Counted from the first letter of the stretch, positions 9,566 to 18,508 are shown. The stretch: DNA of 64,000 nt from an uncultured Pelagibacteraceae bacterium (GCA_902588315.1 CACIOP010000005.1:22279-86278), one strand, 5' to 3'. Program-made: numbers and translations. The notes: generated from the sequence alone by a model not told the origin.

Positions 9566-10162
9566 TTATGTTAATATATTAACTAACTTCCAGTTTGGAT
9601 TAGTTGATGTAATGTCTCTTGAAAATACCCAAGTATCATAAATTTTTTTTGTTTTTTCTGGATCACCTGATATAATTTTTTTATCTTTATCTCTAATACA
9701 TGTTATAACCTCAGCAATAAAATCTACTGTAACATTTAAAATTTTACCAATATACTTGTGCTCTTTTATTGTTGCCGAATTTACTCCAATGAAAGTAATT
9801 TCTGCAAAATGTCCTCTGGAGGTTCTATCTTTGAGAGCTTGATTAAATTGATTATAGATCTCATCATTTAAAAGCGGTCTACTTGTTGTGATTTTGTTAT
9901 CGTTATCACTAAAATCAGTGATAACTGTCTCATAAGCAATTTTTGCGCCTTTAATAAATTCTTTTTGCGCCTCTTCGTTAAAATTTTCATTTATTTTTTT
10001 GGACTTGTCTTGATTTACAGTTTTTAAAACTTCCTTAAGTTGAGATGATGTTTTACCTTCAAAACCGGTTCGTTTACCCAATATTCCTCTTAGTCTAAGA
10101 AAAATAAACCCTGCAATCATAGCTAATAAAATTATATCTATGTATTCGAAACTATAATTCAT
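9566..10162 (-). CDS. Tim44-like domain membrane protein
   Basis: A 198-residue inner-membrane protein with one N-terminal transmembrane helix (IDIILLAMIAGFIFLRLRG) and a C-terminal Tim44-like fold ending in DTWVFSRDITSTNPNWKLV, the family's signature. Alphaproteobacterial Tim44-like proteins are relatives of the mitochondrial import motor subunit Tim44; their bacterial function is poorly known. The neighbourhood with secB and fxsA near the origin is conserved in this class. Divergent from fxsA across 58 bases. Confidence 0.88.
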   Translation of the reverse strand: MNYSFEYIDIILLAMIAGFIFLRLRGILGKRTGFEGKTSSQLKEVLKTVNQDKSKKINENFNEEAQKEFIKGAKIAYETVITDFSDNDNKITTSRPLLNDEIYNQFNQALKDRTSRGHFAEITFIGVNSATIKEHKYIGKILNVTVDFIAEVITCIRDKDKKIISGDPEKTKKIYDTWVFSRDITSTNPNWKLVNILT

Positions 10163-10220
10163 TAGTTAATAGTAATTACAATGTTGATTAATTTCAACCA
10201 GCAATTTAGATTAGAGACAA

Positions 10221-10649
10221 ATGAACTCAATTTTGTTATTTATAATTTTAGTTCCAATTATAGAGATTTACCTTTTAATTAAAGTTGGCGCTCAAATTGG
10301 AGCGATAACAACTATAATTCTAATTTTTATAACAGCAATTATTGGTGTTTATTATGCTAAATATGAGGGACTTAATACTCTCAAATCAGCTTTTGTAGAA
10401 TTAAGTAAAAATATAACACCTGCATATGAAGTTGTATCTGCTGCAGCTATTGCATTTGGAGCGTTGTTACTAATCGTTCCAGGATTTTTTACTGACTTTT
10501 TGGGTTTTACTATAATTCTTCCAATAACTAGAAAATTTTTATTCAGAAAAATCTTAAAAAACTTCAAATACGACAAACCAAAAAAAAATAATTTTATTGA
10601 TGGAGAATTTGAAGATATAGAAGACGAAAATAATGACAGAAAAATATAA
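10221..10649 (+). CDS. fxsA: FxsA family membrane protein
   Basis: A 142-residue cytoplasmic-membrane protein with the FxsA pattern: an N-terminal hairpin of two transmembrane helices starting with PIIEIYLLIKVGAQIGA, then the conserved LLIVPGFFTDFLGF segment and a charged C-terminus. In E. coli FxsA relieves phage T7 exclusion by F; its normal role is unknown. The 3' end overlaps secB by 17 bp, so the two are probably cotranscribed. Confidence 0.9.
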   Translation: MNSILLFIILVPIIEIYLLIKVGAQIGAITTIILIFITAIIGVYYAKYEGLNTLKSAFVELSKNITPAYEVVSAAAIAFGALLLIVPGFFTDFLGFTIILPITRKFLFRKILKNFKYDKPKKNNFIDGEFEDIEDENNDRKI

Positions 10650-11055
10650 AATAATAGCTAAGTATATTAAAGATATGTCAAGCGAAACTAGAAATTTAGA
10701 AACCTATTTATTTGTTAAAGAACGTATTAGAGATTATTCACTAACTATAGATATTCAATCTAAAGCATTAAAAAATAAACATGTGGAGGTGGATACCACT
10801 CTTAAATTTGAAGACAAATCCGAAAATGAAAAAAAATCTTATTTTGAAATGACTTTTTCATCAATAGTTAAAATAAATGAAAATATAAACGAAAAAAAAG
10901 AAATACAGAAAATAATTTTAAGTGATGTTCAGGTTGAAATTTATCCAGATTTAGAAAATGCATTTGAAAGTATGCTCAATAATTCTGGCTACCCTGATAT
11001 GAAAATAGAAAAAAAAATAGATTTTGAAAAATTATATAATAATAGATTTAACTAA
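10633..11055 (+). CDS. secB: Protein-export chaperone SecB
   Basis: Tetrameric chaperone that keeps preproteins unfolded and hands them to SecA. The 140-residue sequence is divergent but keeps the family order: the N-terminal IAKYIKDMSSETRN, a central beta sheet, and the C-terminal helices IYPDLENAFESMLNNSGYP followed by DFEKLYNNR, corresponding to the usual PFAR...GGFPP...IDFEALY region. The start lies inside fxsA. The stop region overlaps dnaQ on the other strand by 8 bp. Confidence 0.85.
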   Translation: MTEKYKIIAKYIKDMSSETRNLETYLFVKERIRDYSLTIDIQSKALKNKHVEVDTTLKFEDKSENEKKSYFEMTFSSIVKINENINEKKEIQKIILSDVQVEIYPDLENAFESMLNNSGYPDMKIEKKIDFEKLYNNRFN

Positions 11056-11713
11056 AATAATTTTTTTTAAGAAATTTACTCAAATATTGTTTATGTTTTT
11101 TAAACTCTACTGATGAGGGAGTTATAATTTTTTTGAAATAAGAAACACTAATATTATCACTAATTCTGCTATTGCTTTCATTTTCTTGAAAATCTAAACT
11201 TGGTTCCTTTTGGTCTATTAAATTTATGTAAACTTTTGAAAGTAAATCGCAATCGATTAAAGCTGTATGATTAATTCTTTTTGAATTATCAATTCTATAT
11301 CGTTTACAAAGGGCATCTAAACTAACCTGAGAGCCTGGAAATTTTTCTCTTGCGATAACCAAAGTGTCAATAATTTCATTTTTAATTCTACCTTTTCCGG
11401 AAAGTAATAACTCATTGTTCAAATGCGCAAGATCAAATTCTGCATTATGGATAATTAATCTTTTGTCTTTTATAAACTCTAAAAACTCATCTTCTACTTC
11501 TTTAAATTTTTTTTGATTTAACAAAAACTCATCTGAATACCCATGAACCTTAAATGCTTTTTCAGAAACCTTCCTTTCAGGATTTAAGTAACAATGAAAT
11601 TTGTTTTTAGTGGGTATTAAATTTTCTAGTTCAATACATCCAATTTCGACAATTCTATGTCCTTCTTTAACCGAAATACCCGTGGTTTCTGTATCTAATA
11701 CTATCTCTTTCAT
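11048..11713 (-). CDS. dnaQ: DNA polymerase III epsilon subunit DnaQ (3'-5' proofreading exonuclease)
   Basis: Proofreading subunit of the replicative polymerase. The DEDDh exonuclease motifs are complete: Exo I DTETTG (Asp7, Glu9), Exo II NAEFDLAHLN (Asp94) and Exo III with His149 and Asp154 (HTALIDCDLL). At 221 residues it has the exonuclease domain plus a short C-terminal tail for binding the alpha subunit. It abuts coaE. The dnaQ-coaE-aroE-maf-ppsR block runs leftward away from the presumed oriC, as in other alphaproteobacteria. Confidence 0.97.
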   Translation of the reverse strand: MKEIVLDTETTGISVKEGHRIVEIGCIELENLIPTKNKFHCYLNPERKVSEKAFKVHGYSDEFLLNQKKFKEVEDEFLEFIKDKRLIIHNAEFDLAHLNNELLLSGKGRIKNEIIDTLVIAREKFPGSQVSLDALCKRYRIDNSKRINHTALIDCDLLSKVYINLIDQKEPSLDFQENESNSRISDNISVSYFKKIITPSSVEFKKHKQYLSKFLKKNYFS

Positions 11714-12283
11714 TTATAAAATTTCATTTAATATTTTCTTTATACTCTTTTTCAAAGATTTTTTCTTGAAATTATTCTTAATGATAAAATTTGATTTTCT
11801 CCTCTTGTATAGAGAAGAAAACTGAATCATTTTAAATTTTTTTATAAGTTTATGATTGAAATTTTGTCTTTTTTTCAATCTTTTTTCTATCTCTAATCTA
11901 TTTGAATCTATAAAAATTAATATGTCATTTTTATTGTTAATTTTATTTTCTAATAACAAAGGTATATCTAATATTACTATTTTCTTATTTTTATTCTTTT
12001 TTAAAAATAGTTTTAATGACTTTTTGATCTCTAAGTGAACTACAGTAATTATTTTTTTTAAATTCACTTTATTGCTTAATATTGCTTTTGTAATTTCATT
12101 TTTATTTATTGGAAACGATGTGATATATTTGGGTAATTTTTTTTTTAATTTTTTGAAAATTTTTTTATCTTTTTTATAAAGTATAGATACTTCATGATCT
12201 GCATTAAAGACCGGATATCCAAATTTACTAGCAACATAACTTTTGCCTGAACCAATATCTCCTAAAATTCCTATTCTAATCAT
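11714..12283 (-). CDS. coaE: Dephospho-CoA kinase CoaE
   Basis: Last step of CoA synthesis: phosphorylates the 3'-hydroxyl of dephospho-CoA. The P-loop GDIGSGKS (8-15) is followed by FNADHEVSILY, matching the family's ADxxxH region, and VILDIPLLLEN is the conserved strand near the CoA site. 189 residues, exceptionally lysine-rich. It overlaps aroE by 8 bp at its start and abuts dnaQ at its end. Confidence 0.95.
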   Translation of the reverse strand: MIRIGILGDIGSGKSYVASKFGYPVFNADHEVSILYKKDKKIFKKLKKKLPKYITSFPINKNEITKAILSNKVNLKKIITVVHLEIKKSLKLFLKKNKNKKIVILDIPLLLENKINNKNDILIFIDSNRLEIEKRLKKRQNFNHKLIKKFKMIQFSSLYKRRKSNFIIKNNFKKKSLKKSIKKILNEIL

Positions 12284-13070
12284 TGTTTAAAATTTCAAGC
12301 ACCTCACTATTAATCTTTGGCTCTATTCCATGCCAAATTTTAAAAGCTTCAAATGCTTGGTAAACAAACATCAATTTGCCATTTTCTGTTTTGCTTCCAA
12401 GTTTTTTTGCCTCTTTTAAAAAATTAGTTTCTACAGGATTATAAATTACATCATAAAATAATTTATTATTTATAGATTTTGAAAAATTTAAATTAATTGT
12501 TTCCCCGTTTAAGCCCAGGCTGGTAGCATTTATAATAACATCAAAATCAGTTATTTCTCCCCAATCTACTATTTTTAAACTGTGAAATTGCGATTTTAAA
12601 TCTTCTGCTTTTTTTTTAGTTCTGTTGCTAATAATTATTTCAGACACATTCATTTTTTTTAAAGCAAAAATTATTGATGGCACAACTCCACCTGCGCCTA
12701 AAATAAATATTTTTTTACCTTGAATATTAAAATTCAATTCTTCTATAGCCTTGGTAAACCCAGCAATATCTGTATTATGTCCAACTAAATTGTCATTACT
12801 TAAAATTATCGTATTTACCGACTGAGTTTGCTCTGCTTCTGGACTTAATTGATCTAAATAAGGAATTACTGCTTTTTTAAATGGAACAGTGACGTTTATA
12901 CCATTTATTTTTTTTTCTTTAACCTGAGAGATTACGGATTGTATATCGCCTTTATTAATTTTTTTTCTATCATAAACAGCCTTAATGTTATTTTTTGTGA
13001 GCCAATAATTGTGAAGTTTGGGTGATAAAGAATGATCAATAGGATTTCCAATAACAAAATATTTTTTCAT
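12276..13070 (-). CDS. aroE: Shikimate dehydrogenase AroE
   Basis: NADPH-dependent reduction of 3-dehydroshikimate to shikimate in aromatic amino-acid synthesis. The 264-residue protein shows the substrate-binding NPIDHSLSPKLHN, the catalytic-lysine motif NVTVPFKKAV, GHNTDIAGF, and the dinucleotide-binding loop GAGGVVPSI. The first base of its start codon is shared with the maf stop region, so translation is probably coupled. Confidence 0.97.
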   Translation of the reverse strand: MKKYFVIGNPIDHSLSPKLHNYWLTKNNIKAVYDRKKINKGDIQSVISQVKEKKINGINVTVPFKKAVIPYLDQLSPEAEQTQSVNTIILSNDNLVGHNTDIAGFTKAIEELNFNIQGKKIFILGAGGVVPSIIFALKKMNVSEIIISNRTKKKAEDLKSQFHSLKIVDWGEITDFDVIINATSLGLNGETINLNFSKSINNKLFYDVIYNPVETNFLKEAKKLGSKTENGKLMFVYQAFEAFKIWHGIEPKINSEVLEILNND

Positions 13071-13654
13071 TATAATAAACTAATATATTCTTTTATTTTT
13101 TTTACAGGCAATCCCATAATTGTATCTTCGTCCCCTTCTATGCTTGAAAACAAATTCCTGCCTTCACCTTCAATCTGATAAACATTATATGCATATAAGG
13201 CTTTATCTGTTATTTTTGATAAATAATTTCTTAGCTCATCCTCTGAAAAACTTTTCATAGTAAGTTTTGCTTTGTCAGTATAATTCCAAATCATAGAACC
13301 ATTTTTTGATAAACATACAGAGCTGATTAAAAAATGTGATTTACCATTAAGTTTTCTTAATATTTTTAATGCTTCTTCTCTATTTTTTGGTTTAGATATT
13401 ATTTCCCCCTCTAAATCTATTACACTATCTGCACCTAAAACTATATCTTCAGTTTTTTTCATACTCACCTTGTTTGCTTTTAATTCGGCTAAATTTTTGG
13501 AAATTATCTCTGGACTAGCTTTTTCCTTAATTAGACTTATCTTAATAACATCTTCATCTACATTTGATGGCTCGACAATACTTCTGATATTGTTTTTGTC
13601 TAAAATTTCTTTTCTAACTTTACTTTTAGACGCAAGAATAATTTTACTTAGCAT
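13070..13654 (-). CDS. maf: Maf/YceF family nucleotide pyrophosphatase
   Basis: House-cleaning nucleoside-triphosphate pyrophosphatase acting on modified nucleotides (dTTP/UTP or m7GTP, depending on subtype). The 194-residue protein has the N-terminal LASKSKVRKEIL, which replaces the common ASxSPRR, the catalytic region LGADSVIDLEGEIISKP and the C-terminal GLPVKKIKEYI. The subtype is not certain from the sequence. It overlaps ppsR by 11 bp. Confidence 0.93.
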   Translation of the reverse strand: MLSKIILASKSKVRKEILDKNNIRSIVEPSNVDEDVIKISLIKEKASPEIISKNLAELKANKVSMKKTEDIVLGADSVIDLEGEIISKPKNREEALKILRKLNGKSHFLISSVCLSKNGSMIWNYTDKAKLTMKSFSEDELRNYLSKITDKALYAYNVYQIEGEGRNLFSSIEGDEDTIMGLPVKKIKEYISLL

Positions 13655-14471
13655 TATTTAAATATATTTCATGAATTTTTATAATCGATGCCGCAGTTTC
13701 TTCAACAGATTTTCTTGTTACATCAATTTGTGGCCATTTATATTTCTGAAATGTTTTTTTTGCCTCCAAGACCTCTTTTCTTATATTTTCTAAATCCGTG
13801 TATTGTATGTTTTCAGTTTCTTTTAAAGAATTCATTCTGTTTTTTCTTAAATCAGCCAACCTTTCAGGCTCAGTGCTTAAACCTACTACGCAAGTCATTT
13901 TAGGGTTTTTCTTAAGTGTTTCTGGCAGCGAGTTTTCATTTACTAATGGAATATTAGATGTTTTGAATCCTTTGTTAGCCAGATAAATAGATGTTGGCGT
14001 TTTACTTGTTCTGCTGACACCAACAAGAATAATATCTGATTTATCTATATCATTTATTAAATTACCATCATCATGGTTCATCGTAAATTGAATGGCTTCA
14101 ATTCTGTCATAGTATTCCTCATTTAGTATATGTTGCCCGCTTGGTTCGTGTGTTGCCTTCTGGTTTAAAATTTTTGAGAAATTTAAAATTAAATTTCCTA
14201 ATACACCAAAACATGGAATTTTTTTGTCTTCACTTACGTTTGCTAAATATTTAGCTAAATTATTATCCACAATAGTATATAAAATTATTGCATTGGAATT
14301 TTTTTCTGCATCTTCTAAAATTTTTAAAATTTGGTTCTCCGTTCTTGTAAAAGAATAAGAATGAACCTTGTATTCTATATTTAAGAATTGAGCTTTCAGA
14401 GCTAAAAATATCCTATCTAAAGTTTCACCTGTTGAATCAGAAATTAAATATATTTGATATGTATTACTCAT
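13644..14471 (-). CDS. ppsR: Pyruvate phosphate dikinase regulatory protein (DUF299 kinase/pyrophosphorylase)
   Basis: Bifunctional regulator that phosphorylates (with ADP) and dephosphorylates pyruvate phosphate dikinase or PEP synthetase, controlling the pyruvate-PEP node. The 275-residue protein has the P-loop GVSRTSKTPT (151-160), the N-terminal LISDSTGETL and the conserved TMNHDDG. It is the first gene left of the presumed oriC; an orthologue borders the origin in Caulobacter and Rickettsia. Which of the two dikinase-type targets it serves is not shown here. Confidence 0.94.
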   Translation of the reverse strand: MSNTYQIYLISDSTGETLDRIFLALKAQFLNIEYKVHSYSFTRTENQILKILEDAEKNSNAIILYTIVDNNLAKYLANVSEDKKIPCFGVLGNLILNFSKILNQKATHEPSGQHILNEEYYDRIEAIQFTMNHDDGNLINDIDKSDIILVGVSRTSKTPTSIYLANKGFKTSNIPLVNENSLPETLKKNPKMTCVVGLSTEPERLADLRKNRMNSLKETENIQYTDLENIRKEVLEAKKTFQKYKWPQIDVTRKSVEETAASIIKIHEIYLNNAK

Positions 14472-14738
14472 GAATAAATAGTTAATAAATTTGTATTATT
14501 TTAATTAAATTCCACAATTTAAAATTTTCTAAATTATCCTTGTAAAAACTGCTTTTTATTAACATTAATAATAAATAGGGTAAAACAATCCACAAAAATT
14601 AATATGATGAAAAAAGCTTCATTTTAAACAATTTTATTCCCACAACATGTTGGTAAATTGTTAATATAATGTTTATAAAAATTAATCACCTTTATTCACA
14701 AGATATACTACAACTACAATAATAAATAATACTCTTTT
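14472..14738. other. Probable chromosomal origin of replication (oriC)
   Basis: A 267-base AT-rich gap between divergent ppsR and hemE, the same junction that holds oriC in Caulobacter and Rickettsia. Genes on both sides point away from it for several kilobases, and parS/parAB lie about 7 kb to the right. It holds one good DnaA box (TTATTCACA), several two-mismatch boxes (CAATCCACA at 14586, TGTTGGTAA at 14649, TGTTTATAA at 14670), the palindrome CAACATGTTG and a pair of 8-bp arms around it, and a very AT-rich stretch (14557-14578) that could unwind. It must also hold the hemE and ppsR promoters. No RNA gene is seen. Confidence 0.68.
14692..14700 (+). other. Candidate DnaA box
   Basis: TTATTCACA differs from the consensus TTATCCACA at one position and fits the relaxed TTWTNCACA form. 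It lies 38 bases before hemE inside the presumed oriC. Confidence 0.5.
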
Positions 14739-15743
14739 ATGAAACCATTAAACAAAATAATAATTAACAAAGATACTTCATTTAATCCCATCTGGATAAT
14801 GAGACAAGCAGGAAGATATTTACCAGAATTTAGAGAAATAAGAAAAAAAAATCCCAATTTTATTAATTTGTGCCTAAATGATGATTTATCTTCAGAAATA
14901 ACCCTGCAACCTTTAAAAAGATTTAATTTAGATGCTGCAATAATATTTTCAGATATCTTAATGCTTCCGTATGGTTTGGGTCAAAAAGTAGAGTTTCAGA
15001 AAAATTTTGGACCAAAGTTAGGAGTATTAAATTTAAATGAAATTGCCAAGATTGACGAAATTGATTTTGTAGAAAAAATACATCGTGTATATAAGGCAAT
15101 AAAAAAAGTTAGCTCGGACAACAGTTTAACAAATAAAAATACTATTGGTTTTGTTGGTGCTCCATGGACACTATTGGTTTACATGATTAATCAACAATCT
15201 CCTAAAAAAAACTTGAAAAAAGATTTTTTTAAAGATGATTTTTTAATAAATAGAATTTTACTAATTATTGAAAAATTTTTAAAGACCCATATAAAAAATC
15301 AAATTGAAAATGGTGCAAATATAATTCAGATCTTTGATAGTTGGGCAGGTTTGTTGGAAGAAAAAGATTTGCCCAATTATGTATATTCTCCAACTTTAAA
15401 TTTGGTAAATTATGTAAAATCTTTAAATGTGCCAGTGATATGTTTTCCCAGAGAAATAAAAAATTATAAAGAGTTTTGTGATATTGTTAGACCCGATGCT
15501 GTAAGTATTGATTATAACGCAGATCCAAAAAAAATACTTAAAGATATAAAAATACCTATTCAAGGTGGCTTAGACCCGAAAATTTTATTAACAGACAAAG
15601 AAACTTTAAAAAAGGAAGCTTGTAAATATTTAGAAATTTTTCAAGATCACCCATATATATTTAATCTTGGGCATGGTATTCTTCCTGAAACAAATCCAGA
15701 AATGGTTGAAAATTTAATTAAAATTGTAAAAGATTTTAAATGA
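14739..15743 (+). CDS. hemE: Uroporphyrinogen decarboxylase HemE
   Basis: Removes four acetate carboxyls from uroporphyrinogen III to give coproporphyrinogen III. The family signature PIWIMRQAGRYLPE is at 17-30, the catalytic-Asp region is FSDILMLPYGLG, and GFVGAPWTLLVYM and GLDPKILL follow. 334 residues. It is the first rightward gene from the presumed origin. It overlaps hemH by 4 bp and with hemH and hemJ forms a heme operon. Confidence 0.98.
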   Translation: MKPLNKIIINKDTSFNPIWIMRQAGRYLPEFREIRKKNPNFINLCLNDDLSSEITLQPLKRFNLDAAIIFSDILMLPYGLGQKVEFQKNFGPKLGVLNLNEIAKIDEIDFVEKIHRVYKAIKKVSSDNSLTNKNTIGFVGAPWTLLVYMINQQSPKKNLKKDFFKDDFLINRILLIIEKFLKTHIKNQIENGANIIQIFDSWAGLLEEKDLPNYVYSPTLNLVNYVKSLNVPVICFPREIKNYKEFCDIVRPDAVSIDYNADPKKILKDIKIPIQGGLDPKILLTDKETLKKEACKYLEIFQDHPYIFNLGHGILPETNPEMVENLIKIVKDFK

Positions 15744-16735
15744 TTGAAAAAAATCACCCACTTATAAAATATGGCAAAACAGGTGTTCTTATAATTAATT
15801 TAGGCACACCGGACTCTACTAATTGGTTTGATATAAGAAAATATTTAAGAGAGTTCCTTTCTGATAGACGGGTTATAGAGGTAAATCCATTAGTTTGGCA
15901 AATTATTTTGAATTTGTTTATTTTAAATTTCAGACCCTCAAAAACTGCTAAAGCTTATAAAGAAATTTGGATGAAAGATGAAAATATGTCACCACTTCTT
16001 TATTACACGAAAAAACAAAAAGAGAAAATTTCGAAAGTATTATCAAAAGAAAACATTGTTCTAGATTTTGCGATGAGATATGGAAATCCCAGCATTAAGA
16101 GTAAGATTCATACACTACATGAAATGGGTTGTGAAAAGTTAGTGATACTTCCTCTTTACCCACAATATGCTGCAGCAACAACAGCAACAGTTTGTGATGA
16201 AGTATACAGAACTTTAATGAAAATGAGGTGGCAACCGTCCTTAAAAATAATTCCTCATTACGAATCTGATCCTCTTTATATTGATGCGCTTGTTAATTCG
16301 ATTGATAAAAAAATAAAAGAAATTAATTGGAAACCAGACCTTATTATAGCTTCTTATCATGGGATACCAAAAAAATATTTTGACAAAGGTGATCCTTATC
16401 ATTGTTATTGTCATAAAACGACAAGGCTTATTTCAGAAAAATTTAGTTCAATTAAAATCAAAACTACATTTCAGTCAAGATTTGGTCCACAAGAATGGCT
16501 TCAACCATATACTGACAAGACTTTAGAAAATTTGCCTAAAGAGGGTGTTAAGAATGTCCTTACAATTTGCCCAGGGTTCGCATCTGATTGTGTAGAGACT
16601 TTAGAGGAAATACAAATTCAAGCTAAAGAAAGTTTTTTAAATTCAGGAGGAGAAAATTTTGATATGGTTCCCTGTTTAAATGATAATAGTGATCATATAA
16701 TTTTATTAAAATCCCTAATTGAAAGAAATATCTAA
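15740..16735 (+). CDS. hemH: Ferrochelatase HemH
   Basis: Inserts ferrous iron into protoporphyrin IX. The 331-residue protein shows the N-terminal GVLIINLGTPDS, the catalytic histidine His207 in SYHGIPKKYF and the conserved PGFASDCVETLEEI with its metal-channel acidic residues. It has YHCYCHKTT, the GDPYxxxC substrate-loop region. It overlaps hemE by 4 bp and is followed by hemJ after 3 bases, so the last heme steps are made together. Confidence 0.98.
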   Translation: MIEKNHPLIKYGKTGVLIINLGTPDSTNWFDIRKYLREFLSDRRVIEVNPLVWQIILNLFILNFRPSKTAKAYKEIWMKDENMSPLLYYTKKQKEKISKVLSKENIVLDFAMRYGNPSIKSKIHTLHEMGCEKLVILPLYPQYAAATTATVCDEVYRTLMKMRWQPSLKIIPHYESDPLYIDALVNSIDKKIKEINWKPDLIIASYHGIPKKYFDKGDPYHCYCHKTTRLISEKFSSIKIKTTFQSRFGPQEWLQPYTDKTLENLPKEGVKNVLTICPGFASDCVETLEEIQIQAKESFLNSGGENFDMVPCLNDNSDHIILLKSLIERNI

Positions 16736-16738
16736 TAT

Positions 16739-17173
16739 ATGAATTCGTATTTATTATTTAAATCTTTACATTTAATCGCTGTTGTTTCTTGGATGGCTGG
16801 CCTTTTGTATCTTCCTAGAATTTTTGTTTACCATGTTGAAAATAAAGAAAAAAAAGAAACAACTGATGTTTTTGAGGTGATGGAAAAAAAATTATTTTTT
16901 TACATTATGCGGCCAGCAATGATTTTTACTTGGGTTTTTGGATTAGTATTAATCTATCTAAACGGAATAGACATATTCTCTCAATTATGGTTTCAAATAA
17001 AGATTGTCTTAGTAATATTATTATCAGCATATAATGATTATTTAGGAAAATGTCTTGTTGCTCTAAAAAATTCTACAAATACAAGATCTGCAAAATTTTT
17101 TAGAATAATTAACGAAATACCGACGGTTATCTTAATAATTGTTGTATTTTTAGCTATTTTTAAGCCAATCTAG
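16739..17173 (+). CDS. hemJ: Protoporphyrinogen oxidase HemJ
   Basis: Membrane enzyme that oxidises protoporphyrinogen IX to protoporphyrin IX, the step before HemH. The 144-residue protein has four transmembrane helices, with the conserved histidine in KSLHLIAVVSWMAGLLYLPRIFVYH and the downstream FWFQ-type segment seen as LWFQIKIVLV. HemJ replaces HemG/HemY in many alphaproteobacteria, so this fits the pathway and the operon. Older annotation would call it a conserved hypothetical membrane protein. Confidence 0.93.
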   Translation: MNSYLLFKSLHLIAVVSWMAGLLYLPRIFVYHVENKEKKETTDVFEVMEKKLFFYIMRPAMIFTWVFGLVLIYLNGIDIFSQLWFQIKIVLVILLSAYNDYLGKCLVALKNSTNTRSAKFFRIINEIPTVILIIVVFLAIFKPI

Positions 17174-17175
17174 GG

Positions 17176-17203
17176 TTGAAATAATAAGACCAGTATATAT
17201 ATT
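17176..17203 (+). promoter_or_regulatory. Possible promoter of rho
   Basis: TTGAAA, 16 bases, TATATT, just after hemJ. Good match to a vegetative promoter, but in very AT-rich DNA. A transcript from here would carry the inverted repeat at 17213-17228 in its short leader. Confidence 0.4.
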
Positions 17204-17212
17204 ATTGATATC

Positions 17213-17228
17213 TGATAAGTCCTTATCA
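17213..17228. repeat. Inverted repeat before rho
   Basis: TGATAAG-tc-CTTATCA, 7-bp perfect arms, ending 11 bases before the rho ATG. It has no T-run after it, so it is not a standard terminator. It could be an operator or a small hairpin over the ribosome-binding region. Confidence 0.5.
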
Positions 17229-17239
17229 AAAAATTAATC

Positions 17240-18508
17240 ATGAATATTCAAGAACTAAAACTAAAATCATCTGAACAGCTTATTACACAAGCAGAGGAGC
17301 TTGGTATAGAAAATGCCAGCACATTAAGAAAGCAAGAGATACTTTTTGCTATTCTTAAGAAAGTTGCTGAAAAAGAGGAAATTACTGGCGTAGGTGTTTT
17401 GCAATTATTACAAGACGGTTTTGGTTTTCTTAGAGCAATGGAATCAAATTATTTACCGGGACCTGATGATATATATGTGAGCCCAAGTCAAATTAGAAAA
17501 TTTGGTTTAAGAACCGGAGATACAGTTGAAGGACCAGTAAGAGCTCCTAAAGAAGGAGAAAGATATTTTGCATTATTACAGGTTAGTAAAATAAATTTTG
17601 AGGAACCAGAAAAAGCTAGACACAAAATTGCATTTGATAACTTGACGCCACTATATCCAGATAAACAATTAGTCATGGAAGTTGAAACTACAAAAGTTGA
17701 AAAAAAACAAGATTTAACGCCAAGACTTATTGATCTGGTCAGCCCAATCGGAAAGGGACAAAGATCTATAATTATTTCTCCACCTAAAGCTGGTAAGACA
17801 ATGATTTTGCAAAGTATTGCAAACTCAATAGCTAAAAATTATCCAGAGTGTTACTTGATGGTATTGCTGATTGATGAGCGTCCAGAAGAAGTAACTGACA
17901 TGCAAAGAACCGTAAAAGGTGAAGTAATTAGCTCTACTTTTGACGAACCAGCTCAGAGGCACGTAGCAGTGGCTGAAATGGTTATTGAAAAAGCTAAAAG
18001 ACTAACCGAACATAAAAAAGATGTTATTATTTTGTTAGATTCTATAACACGATTAGGAAGAGCTTATAACGCTGTAATACCAAGTTCAGGTAAAGTTTTA
18101 ACAGGAGGTGTTGATGCAAATGCACTTCAGAGACCTAAAAGGTTTTTTGGAGCAGCTAGAAATATTGAAGAAGGTGGTTCATTAACGATTATTTCTACAG
18201 CTTTAATTGATACTGGAAGTAGAATGGATGAAGTTATTTTTGAAGAATTTAAAGGAACAGGTAATAGCGAAACAATACTAGATAGAAAAATTGCAGATAA
18301 AAGAATTTACCCAGCAATTGACATAACAAAATCAGGCACAAGAAGAGAAGAATTATTATTTGACAAAAATGATTTACAAAAAATGAACGTGCTTAGAAGA
18401 ATAATTGCTCCAATGGGAACCATGGATGCTATAGAGTTTATTAACTCAAAACTAAAAGACACAAAAAATAATGCTGAGTTTTTTAACTCAATGAATAAAC
18501 CCGCTTAA
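17240..18508 (+). CDS. rho: Transcription termination factor Rho
   Basis: Hexameric RNA helicase that ends transcription at untranslated C-rich RNA. Domain order: N-terminal helical part, RNA-binding OSB fold with RNP-like DGFGFLR (59-65), Walker A PPKAGKT (181-187), Walker [17 protein letters not shown] and the Q/R-loop regions. At 422 residues it is the compact form without an insertion. Given how few intrinsic terminators are visible in this window, Rho may do most termination here (inference). It lies between hemJ and mnmE, the usual alphaproteobacterial order. Confidence 0.99.
   Translation: MNIQELKLKSSEQLITQAEELGIENASTLRKQEILFAILKKVAEKEEITGVGVLQLLQDGFGFLRAMESNYLPGPDDIYVSPSQIRKFGLRTGDTVEGPVRAPKEGERYFALLQVSKINFEEPEKARHKIAFDNLTPLYPDKQLVMEVETTKVEKKQDLTPRLIDLVSPIGKGQRSIIISPPKAGKTMILQSIANSIAKNYPECYLMVLLIDERPEEVTDMQRTVKGEVISSTFDEPAQRHVAVAEMVIEKAKRLTEHKKDVIILLDSITRLGRAYNAVIPSSGKVLTGGVDANALQRPKRFFGAARNIEEGGSLTIISTALIDTGSRMDEVIFEEFKGTGNSETILDRKIADKRIYPAIDITKSGTRREELLFDKNDLQKMNVLRRIIAPMGTMDAIEFINSKLKDTKNNAEFFNSMNKPA

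Noticed and set aside
14472-14738. tRNA or small RNA gene in the ppsR-hemE gap
   Set aside because: No cloverleaf, no GC-rich stems and no T-loop sequence; the gap is better explained as an origin and two promoters.
14472-14738. CtrA boxes (TTAA-N7-TTAA) in the presumed origin
   Set aside because: Several TTAA are present but I find no pair with the 7-base spacing, so Caulobacter-style CtrA control is not supported by sequence here.
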